From NCBI RefSeq assembly GCF_003002875.1, contig NZ_PVTH01000002.1:62001-126000 (forward strand): a stretch of DNA of 64,000 nucleotides, read 5' to 3'. The stretch comes from Arcticibacter pallidicorallinus. Its GTDB lineage: Bacteria; Bacteroidota; Bacteroidia; Sphingobacteriales; Sphingobacteriaceae. The translations under genes were made by a program, and so were the position numbers. Position 1 is the first letter of the stretch. Every line of letters starts with the position of its first letter. Shown here one piece after another: positions 9,334-15,618 of the stretch. Under the pieces are notes generated by a model, which searched no databases, was not told the DNA's origin, and worked only from the letters and a program-made list of their open reading frames with translations.

Positions 9334-10335
9334 TTATTCCTTTTGCAAGCGGTCGCGTCTATATGAATCCCTCAGATGTTCAGTGATTTCCCTGATAGAG
9401 CGGGAAATAGGCTTGAATCTTATCTCAGGCAGAAATTTTGAAAGTTTAGCCGACGAGTACGAAGATTTCTTAAAAGCACTTTTTGCCGTATCCCTTGTCA
9501 GGCTGTATTTTTTTCCTGTTAACACGGAGGCTATCTTAGCTCCCAGCCAGCCCAGGAACATTTTTTCCTTGCTCAGCTCCGTTTTCGGAACGGGCAGATC
9601 AAAGCACTTTGCCGTCTCAGAAAAAAGTTGCTCATAGCTCATGTTCTCTCCATTGACGATAAAACGCTCAGCGGAGATGTCGCTATCCATAAGCCGGATC
9701 ATCACTTTTGCCACATCTTCCACGTCTACAACGCCGAGTGAACCCGGTGTGTAATAGCGCAGCCCTGTGCGTACCAGTTCAAATAGCTTTCCGCTTCCCT
9801 TGTTACCCGCATTCTTACCGATGATCACCGAAGGATTAACGATGACAGCATTCAGCCCTTCCGCAATGCCCCGCCACACCTCCATTTCACTTTCGTACTT
9901 GGATATAGAGTAGCCCTTTTGCGTGCCATTGAACTCCCACTGATCTTTCTCAGTAGTTTCGCCGCCCGCTTTTGGATCACCCAGTGAAGCTACGGAACTA
10001 ACGTGCACTAACTTTTCGACATCGTTGAGCAGACAAAGATCGACCACGTGAGCCGTGCCTTCTTTGTTTACGCGAAGCATAATGCCCTTGTCGGCACTAT
10101 CAAAAGAGATCATGGCGCAGCAATGATAAACATGCGTAACGCCCTCGAAAGCCTTTTCAAGTGCGAAATAATCGAGAATGTCTGCGGTCACCCATTCAAT
10201 ACGGGGGAGATCTTCAAGAATGGTTGGAATGGTAGAATGAAGGCGCTTCAATGCCCTTACCGGCATGCCTCTGTCATGCAGCTGTTTAACTAATTCTGAA
10301 CCTAAAAAGCCTGTAGCGCCAGTAACTAAGATCAT
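9334..10335 (-). CDS. NAD(P)-dependent epimerase/reductase (extended SDR)
   Basis: 333 residues. An N-terminal Rossmann motif VTGATGFLGSELV (4-16) and a catalytic YSISK (GYSISKYESEME, about 145) mark an extended short-chain dehydrogenase of the dihydroflavonol-4-reductase/3-beta-HSD-like group. The conserved NPSVIIGKNAGNKGSG segment fits that group. The C-terminal end is basic. Substrate cannot be told from sequence. It ends 46 bp before the serB-like start and may share its transcript. A minus-strand -7 box lies 23 bp upstream. Confidence 0.85.
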   Translation of the reverse strand: MILVTGATGFLGSELVKQLHDRGMPVRALKRLHSTIPTILEDLPRIEWVTADILDYFALEKAFEGVTHVYHCCAMISFDSADKGIMLRVNKEGTAHVVDLCLLNDVEKLVHVSSVASLGDPKAGGETTEKDQWEFNGTQKGYSISKYESEMEVWRGIAEGLNAVIVNPSVIIGKNAGNKGSGKLFELVRTGLRYYTPGSLGVVDVEDVAKVMIRLMDSDISAERFIVNGENMSYEQLFSETAKCFDLPVPKTELSKEKMFLGWLGAKIASVLTGKKYSLTRDTAKSAFKKSSYSSAKLSKFLPEIRFKPISRSIREITEHLRDSYRRDRLQKE

Positions 10336-10358
10336 CCGGCAAAAATTGAATTTGCTTT

Positions 10359-10366
10359 CAAAAGTA
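10359..10366 (-). promoter_or_regulatory. -7 promoter box of the SDR gene
   Basis: CAAAAGTA on the plus strand reads TACTTTTG on the minus strand, matching TAnnTTTG, 23 bp before the ATG at 10335, in the 60-bp divergent gap. Confidence 0.5.
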
Positions 10367-10395
10367 ACTGAATTAAATGGATATTTGGAGCGAAT

Positions 10396-11580
10396 ATGTC
10401 TTTAGTTGATTTTTTCGTGCCGGTCGATGACCGCAAATTCGGTGCAGAAGCGGGGTTCTCTAGCAGCCAATTGGGTAGTCAGGTGAGCGTCTTTACGCAT
10501 CATTTTCCCGATCTTGAAGAGGGTACAGTAGATATCGTACTGTTTGGAGTGCTGGATGACCGCCATGCGGTGAATAACGAAGGTTGCGCACTGGCTCCTG
10601 ATTATATCCGCGAGAAGCTTTACAGTCTGCATGCCGGCGCTTTCAAGCCAAGGATTGCCGACCTGGGAAATATTAAAGCCGGACACACCGTTGCGGATAC
10701 CTATATCGCTGTTAAAACGGTTGTTGCCAACCTGGTAAAAAACAACATGGTACCGGTGATTATTGGAGGCGGACAAGATATCACGTACGCACAATACATG
10801 GCATACGAAGATCTGGAGCAGAAGGTCGACCTGGTTGTTATCGACAGCAAGTTTGATCTTGATGATATCGCTGACGACCCATCGATCGAAGCCTATTCGA
10901 ACTCTTATCTGAATAAAATCTTCTTACACCAGCCGAATTACCTGTTCAACTTCAGCAATATTGGTTATCAAACCTATTTTGTTAATCAGGACAGTCTGAG
11001 GGTCATGGAAAAATTGTTGTTCGATGTCAATCGCCTCGGCGATTTTTATAATAAAATATCCGTTGCCGAACCTATTATCCGTAATGCCAGCGTACTTAGC
11101 TTTGATATCTCGGCCATACGTTCTTCGGATGCAAAGGCAAACAGCAATGCAAGTCCAAACGGATTCTACGGCGAAGAAGCTTGTCAGTTGTGCCGTTATG
11201 CAGGTATGAGCGATAAGCTAAGCTCAATTGGTTTCTATGAGTTTAACCCCGCGTACGACAGCGAGGGTCAAAGCGCTATGCTGCTGGGTCAGATGATCTG
11301 GTACTTCATCGAAGGCTTTTACCAGCGAAAACGTGATTTTCCCTTACAACCGAAATCGCAGTACCTGATCTACCGGGCGACGCTTAAAGACGGATCACAC
11401 GAACTGGTATTCGTGAAAAGTAAAAAAACCGACCGCTGGTGGATGCAGGTGCCATACCCAACCGGACACTCCGGCAACGAGCGTTTTCACCTTGTACCTT
11501 GTCAATATGATGATTACCAGGATGCAGTAGCGGGCGAAATGCCCGACTTGTGGTGGAGAACCTTTCAGAAGCTGATCTGA
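10396..11580 (+). CDS. Arginase/formimidoylglutamase-fold protein with altered metal site
   Basis: 394 residues. The order of motifs follows the ureohydrolase (arginase/agmatinase/formimidoylglutamase) fold: VPVIIGGGQDIT (119-130), LVVIDSKFD (146-154) and VLSFDISAIRSSD (233-245). In active enzymes these are GGDHS, DAHxD and DxDxxDP, supplying two His and four Asp that bind Mn2+. Here Q127 replaces the first His and K152 the second, so the binuclear Mn site is probably absent or changed. A ~60-residue C-terminal extension (SQYLIYRATLKDGSHELVFVK) is not part of arginase. Databases often label such Bacteroidota proteins formimidoylglutamase. No histidine-degradation genes are nearby. Actual function unknown. 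Confidence 0.8.
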   Translation: MSLVDFFVPVDDRKFGAEAGFSSSQLGSQVSVFTHHFPDLEEGTVDIVLFGVLDDRHAVNNEGCALAPDYIREKLYSLHAGAFKPRIADLGNIKAGHTVADTYIAVKTVVANLVKNNMVPVIIGGGQDITYAQYMAYEDLEQKVDLVVIDSKFDLDDIADDPSIEAYSNSYLNKIFLHQPNYLFNFSNIGYQTYFVNQDSLRVMEKLLFDVNRLGDFYNKISVAEPIIRNASVLSFDISAIRSSDAKANSNASPNGFYGEEACQLCRYAGMSDKLSSIGFYEFNPAYDSEGQSAMLLGQMIWYFIEGFYQRKRDFPLQPKSQYLIYRATLKDGSHELVFVKSKKTDRWWMQVPYPTGHSGNERFHLVPCQYDDYQDAVAGEMPDLWWRTFQKLI

Positions 11581-11639
11581 GCTCATCGGTTTACCGTCAT
11601 ACACCCTTTCTTTATATTACATAAAGTTCCTGGCTTAAA

Positions 11640-11657
11640 CCGGCTGGCATCAGCCGG
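11640..11657. terminator. GC-rich hairpin downstream of the arginase-fold gene
   Basis: CCGGCTG GCAT CAGCCGG forms a 7-bp perfect stem with a 4-nt loop, 60 bp after the stop codon. No T-run follows, so it is a weak terminator candidate or part of the neighbouring repeat cluster. Confidence 0.35.
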
Positions 11658-11685
11658 AGATCAGCTGGTAAGCAGCTTGTGGGTT

Positions 11686-11785
11686 ATGCCACAGTGTAGC
11701 CGCCATGATGCCACAGTGATGCCACGTTTTACCGCAAAAAGGTGGCATCACTGTGGCCTCACCGTGGCATCACTGCGGCCTCACC
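11686..11785. repeat. Cluster of 22-bp repeats in inverted and tandem array
   Basis: ATGCCACAGTG occurs at 11686-11696 and again at 11708-11718, exactly 22 bp apart. On the other side of a 16-nt loop, two 22-bp units (11742-11763 and 11764-11785, GTGGCATCACTGTGGCCTCACC with one T/C difference) lie in direct tandem. The arms 11707-11725 and 11742-11760 pair over 19 bp with one mismatch. It occupies the 292-bp gap between the convergent ends of the arginase-fold gene and hmp and could fold as a large hairpin. No ORF or T-tract is associated. Confidence 0.8.
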
Positions 11786-11872
11786 TACTGGCTAGCCTCA
11801 AGCAGACCAGATGCTGTCCTAGCAAGGCCTATCGGCTTGTTACATAAAATAGACGAAGCGAGCTTCTGCTAA

Positions 11873-13075
11873 TTAGACTACCAGTACCGCCGGTCCAAAT
11901 TCCTCAAAATGAATTCGATCTTTATCGACATTCTGATCGAGGAGATAGTGATAATGCTTTTTGATAAACTCGCCGGGACCGCAGATGTAGTAGTCGGTAT
12001 CAGGATTAATTGCGTCCTGGATCTTTTCCAGGTCTACATAGCCTTCATAAAAATCATCTTCCAGATCATTTTCTATCGTATCATAAAAAGTGTGGATTTT
12101 CATTTTTCCATGTCTGGCACCGAGTTCTCTTACCACATTTTTAAAAGCATGAACAGCGTAACTTCTGGAGCCATGGATCCAGGTAATGTGTCTGTTCTTG
12201 CCAGACGCGATGGTGGATTCAAGCATGCAAATAAAGGGAGTCAAACCGACGCCGCCACTAACAAATACGACGGGATTGGTCTTTGTAGGGTCGAAGGTAA
12301 AATCCCCGGATGGTGGAGCCACTTCAATCACCCCGCCCTGCTGAACTTTATTATGCATCAGATTGCTGACATATCCTTCAGGACGGGTCGAGTTACCGTG
12401 CTCTTTCTTTATGGATATTCGGTAAAAGTCGCCATTTGGTGCAGCAGATAGACTATACTGCCTCGGCTGGAAAACCTTAAGTTCAGGAACGTATAGACGA
12501 ACAGTGATGTATTGACCTGGTAGAAAGTCGGCGACTTTCCCTCCATCGGAAGGGTAGAGATAAAACGAGGTAATCTCTTCAGACTCTTTTACCTTGTGCT
12601 TAACAACAAACGGTCGCCAACCGCTCCATCCGCCTTCTTTCTGCGCTGCGCTACTGTACAGATCAGCTTCCACGCCAATCATAATTCCCGCAAGCTGGTT
12701 ATAGGCAAGTCCCCACGCTTCAATAAGCTCAGCACTCGCCGCCTCTCCAAGTACTTCGGAGATAGATGCCAGCAGGTGTTTCCCCACAATCGCATATTGT
12801 TCCGGTCGTATATCCAGGCTTACATGTTTGTTGGCGATACGGTTTACCGCATGAGCCAGCACTGTAGGGTTGTCGATGTTCTCCGCATAAGCCAATACCG
12901 ACATGGCAAGCGCTGTGGGCTGGGCTCCGGTATGCTGATTTGCTGAGTTAAACACATTCCTCAACTCCGGATTGTGAGTCAGCATACGGTTATAGAAGTA
13001 AGTGGTTAACGCGACGCCATGCTCTCTCAGGATAGGGACAGTGCCCCTAACTAATTCTTTCTGTTCGTTTGTCAT
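11873..13075 (-). CDS. hmp: Flavohemoprotein (nitric oxide dioxygenase)
   Basis: 400 residues from the ATG at 13073-13075 (MTNEQKELVRGTVPIL); a longer in-frame reading to 13111 adds 12 residues unlike the family. Hmp oxidises NO to nitrate with O2 and NAD(P)H. Residues 1-140 form the globin domain (TTYFYNRMLTHNPELRNVFN; proximal His region NRIANKHVSL). Then come a FAD-binding reductase domain (FQPRQYSLSAAPN) and an NAD-binding domain (PVVFVSGGVGLTPFICMLE, YYICGPGEFI). Length is standard for the family. Divergent from an Rrf2-type regulator, as expected for NsrR-controlled hmp. Confidence 0.95.
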   Translation of the reverse strand: MTNEQKELVRGTVPILREHGVALTTYFYNRMLTHNPELRNVFNSANQHTGAQPTALAMSVLAYAENIDNPTVLAHAVNRIANKHVSLDIRPEQYAIVGKHLLASISEVLGEAASAELIEAWGLAYNQLAGIMIGVEADLYSSAAQKEGGWSGWRPFVVKHKVKESEEITSFYLYPSDGGKVADFLPGQYITVRLYVPELKVFQPRQYSLSAAPNGDFYRISIKKEHGNSTRPEGYVSNLMHNKVQQGGVIEVAPPSGDFTFDPTKTNPVVFVSGGVGLTPFICMLESTIASGKNRHITWIHGSRSYAVHAFKNVVRELGARHGKMKIHTFYDTIENDLEDDFYEGYVDLEKIQDAINPDTDYYICGPGEFIKKHYHYLLDQNVDKDRIHFEEFGPAVLVV

Positions 13076-13111
13076 ACTGTAGATATTAATACCTTTATAT
13101 ATTAAATACAA

Positions 13112-13147
13112 AAATAGATACTATCTTTTGAAACATCTAGTCTATTT
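13112..13147. promoter_or_regulatory. Putative Rrf2/NsrR operator between hmp and its regulator
   Basis: AAATAGA (13112-13118) and TCTATTT (13141-13147) are exact reverse complements, with partial further pairing towards the centre, in the 96-bp divergent gap. The position suits joint repression of hmp and autoregulation. Assignment is inference. Confidence 0.4.
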
Positions 13148-13155
13148 AATTTTTT

Positions 13156-13163
13156 TACTTTTG
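13156..13163 (+). promoter_or_regulatory. -7 promoter box of the Rrf2-type regulator
   Basis: TACTTTTG is a perfect TAnnTTTG box ending 8 bp before the ATG at 13172, so the transcript would have almost no 5' leader. It lies next to the right arm of the putative operator. Confidence 0.5.
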
Positions 13164-13171
13164 AACGTTTT

Positions 13172-13609
13172 ATGGCTATCTTTTCAAAAACCTGTGAGTA
13201 TGCAATCCGAGCTGTGTTTTACATTGCGCAGAAATCTGCTTTGGGCAGACGGGTAGGCATTAAGGAAATCGCTGCGGGCATTGATTCCCCGGAATTATAT
13301 TTAGGAAAAATTCTTCAAGACCTCAGTAGAAAAGGCCTGATCAGCTCGTTCAAAGGTCCGACAGGAGGATTTTTTATCGAAGAGCATGCTCTCCAGCGAT
13401 CTGTAAGTGAGATCGTAGAGGCAGTGGATGGCGACAGGCTTTTTTACGGCTGCGCGCTGGGATTGAAGCACTGTTCGGGAGATAATCCCTGCCCCTTACA
13501 TCATCAGTTCGAATCTATCAGGACTGAGATTCATGCTTTGCTGAAAAATACGACCATAGGAGCATTTAACGAGGAGTTGTTTCAGGGCTTGCTGACTTTG
13601 AAAAGGTGA
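13172..13609 (+). CDS. Rrf2-family (NsrR-like) iron-sulfur transcriptional regulator
   Basis: 145 residues. The N-terminal winged helix (MAIFSKTCEYAIRAVFYIAQ; recognition region around YLGKILQDLSRKGLISSFKG; wing GGF) is typical of Rrf2 proteins. Three cysteines C94, C101 and C107 (YGCALGLKHCSGDNPCPLH) have the spacing of Rrf2 iron-sulfur ligands as in NsrR and IscR. With the divergent hmp gene this points to a nitric oxide sensor that represses hmp until NO destroys its cluster. The cluster type and ligand cannot be told from the sequence. Confidence 0.88.
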   Translation: MAIFSKTCEYAIRAVFYIAQKSALGRRVGIKEIAAGIDSPELYLGKILQDLSRKGLISSFKGPTGGFFIEEHALQRSVSEIVEAVDGDRLFYGCALGLKHCSGDNPCPLHHQFESIRTEIHALLKNTTIGAFNEELFQGLLTLKR

Positions 13610-13773
13610 GGATTAACTGTATATCTTTAAAGTAAAGATTCAGTTTCATTATTTTATTGAAAGGAGCAAGATCTTGAAAGGACCTGAATGAATACTTTTA
13701 AATCTCTTAAATTCGTAGGTAAACGATCTGATTCCTGGTCATCAATTATAAACTAAATCCTTAAGCTAATCAC

Positions 13774-15393
13774 TTGAAGAATATCCTATTAACGGTTTTA
13801 TTGCTGCTAACCCAATACACCGCTTTCTCGATAACTGATCTCGACTCTTTATACAAGCGTCTTGACAAGGTTATGGACAACAGGCAGTTGTATATGGCCA
13901 ATAAGGAAGAAAAGATTCAGGGGATAAAGCAATTGCTGCATATTGAAAATCTGTCGCCTCAGCAGACCTATGATATTAATTTGAAGCTTTGCTATGAATA
14001 CAAAAAGTATAAATCAGATTCAGCCGTCTTTTACATTCTCAAGAACGTTCAGATAGGGAGGGATCTGGCAAATCAGTACTTGCGTAATAAGGCAGAGATT
14101 GAGTTGGCCTGGCTGTATTCGACAGCAGGTCTCTATATTGAGTCTAAGAACTTGCTGGACAATATCGAAAGGCGCACAATGGATCCGAGGCTGCTTGCCG
14201 ATTATTACGAATGTTATAATGAGTTTTGCAGTCACTACGGGCAGAGCAATAACAATATTTTGTACTATGCCAAAAGTGAGCTATACCGTGATTCTTTGCT
14301 GAAAGTAGTCGACCCGGCTTCTTTGAAATATCAGATAGTGTCTGCTGAAAACATCCTATACAAAGGTAAGCGGAGAGAGGCGGAAACTGCCTTGCTCTCT
14401 CTACTTGAAAAAACGACAGACAAGAACCCGGAACGTGCTGTGATCGCGTATTTGCTTGGTCGTATGTATATGGACGAGACAAAGATGGATTTGCAGAAAA
14501 AGTATTTTGCGGTTTCAGCTATCACCGATATAGAAAACTCCATTAAGGACAATGCCTCCCTGCAGAGTCTGGCCTTAACTTTTTATAAGGAAGATGATAT
14601 TGATCAGGCCTTCCGCTTTATCGAAGCAGCTGTAAACGATGCTCTTTTTTGCAATGTGCGATACAGAACGGTGGAAGGCTCTTCTTTCTACCCGATTATA
14701 AACGCCTCGTTTCAAGAAAAGGAAAAGAAGCAGAAAATGGAGTTTCGTTTATACCTTATTCTGATAAGCATTATGTCTTTGTTTCTTATTGCGGGTATCA
14801 TTTATACATACAAGCAGATGAAGCGCGTGTCAAAGATCCGCAGAGAACTGTTTAAAACCAATGAGAAGCTGAGCAAACTGAACTATCAATTACAACAGAC
14901 CAATGATAATCTTTCTGAATCAAACCACATTAAGGAAGAGTATATAGCTCATTTCTTTGACCTGTGTTCCACTTATATCGATAAGCTGGAGAATTACCGG
15001 AAAGCTTTACAAAAGAAAGCGTCGAATAATCAGCTTGAAGATTTGTTCAAAACGCTAAAATCGACCAGTATCGTCGAGACCGAGTTGGAAGAGCTGTACA
15101 AGAACTTCGACACGGTATTTTTAAATCTGTATCCTACTTTCGTGCGCGATTTTAATGTGCTTCTGGTAGCCGAAGAAAGGATTCAGCCGCGTCACGGGGA
15201 ACTCCTCAATACCGAACTCAGGATCTTTGCGCTGATCCGCTTGGGAATAACCGATAGCGTTAAGATTGCGAGTTTTCTCCGGTATTCCCTTCGGACAGTA
15301 TACAATTACCGAACCAAGGTTCGGAATAAAGCCATAGCCCGTGAAAGCTTTGAGGAGATGGTAAAAGAAATAGGGACACTTAAGCGCGATTAA
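13774..15393 (+). CDS. Membrane-bound TPR/HTH regulator of the PUL (DUF6377-type)
   Basis: 539 residues from a TTG codon directly followed by a signal peptide (MKNILLTVLLLLTQYTAFS). The periplasmic part (20-320) consists of helical repeats like TPRs. One transmembrane helix (about 325-344, LYLILISIMSLFLIAGIIYTY) is followed by a coiled coil (~350-390) and a cytosolic C-terminal LuxR-like helix-turn-helix (ELRIFALIRLGITDSVKIAS; YSLRTVYNYRTKVRNKA). This layout matches the DUF6377 regulators found beside SusC genes. It presumably senses glycan or a partner in the periplasm and controls the adjoining susC operon. The ligand is unknown. Confidence 0.85.
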   Translation: MKNILLTVLLLLTQYTAFSITDLDSLYKRLDKVMDNRQLYMANKEEKIQGIKQLLHIENLSPQQTYDINLKLCYEYKKYKSDSAVFYILKNVQIGRDLANQYLRNKAEIELAWLYSTAGLYIESKNLLDNIERRTMDPRLLADYYECYNEFCSHYGQSNNNILYYAKSELYRDSLLKVVDPASLKYQIVSAENILYKGKRREAETALLSLLEKTTDKNPERAVIAYLLGRMYMDETKMDLQKKYFAVSAITDIENSIKDNASLQSLALTFYKEDDIDQAFRFIEAAVNDALFCNVRYRTVEGSSFYPIINASFQEKEKKQKMEFRLYLILISIMSLFLIAGIIYTYKQMKRVSKIRRELFKTNEKLSKLNYQLQQTNDNLSESNHIKEEYIAHFFDLCSTYIDKLENYRKALQKKASNNQLEDLFKTLKSTSIVETELEELYKNFDTVFLNLYPTFVRDFNVLLVAEERIQPRHGELLNTELRIFALIRLGITDSVKIASFLRYSLRTVYNYRTKVRNKAIARESFEEMVKEIGTLKRD

Positions 15394-15415
15394 TCACTCA
15401 TCTCTCTCCCTCATT

Positions 15416-15492
15416 CAGTACTTTTTTTTGTCTTTTTTGTTCTCTAATCAATTGGTTATTAAGGTTTAGTGCTTTAATTCCAGTACTTTTTT
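15416..15492. repeat. Direct repeat CAGTACTTTTTT upstream of susC
   Basis: CAGTACTTTTTT at 15416-15427 and again at 15481-15492, 65 bp apart, each preceded by TTC or TCC. They lie upstream of the -7 box of the PUL and are candidate binding sites for the DUF6377 regulator. Confidence 0.4.
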
Positions 15493-15525
15493 AGTGCAAC
15501 AAAAATAAAGGGTCTTTTATGTCTT

Positions 15526-15533
15526 TACATTTG
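15526..15533 (+). promoter_or_regulatory. -7 promoter box of the first PUL operon
   Basis: TACATTTG matches TAnnTTTG, 86 bp before the susC ATG. No -33 TTG occurs at the usual distance, which fits a promoter needing an activator. Confidence 0.45.
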
Positions 15534-15618
15534 AGCTAACCAATAAGGCGAAGCCCAAATATCTACTTCTACCGCTTTGCTAAGATCAATTATTAACTAA
15601 CCACTAAATCATGAATCT

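Noticed and set aside
11686-11785. CRISPR array
   Set aside because: Units are directly tandem and inverted with no unique spacers of uniform length, and no cas genes are nearby.
11909-12451. 180-codon plus-strand reading frame
   Set aside because: Antisense to hmp; composition typical of a shadow frame.
13076-13111. Longer N-terminus of Hmp
   Set aside because: The 12 extra residues are not found in flavohemoproteins and would run into the regulatory palindrome.
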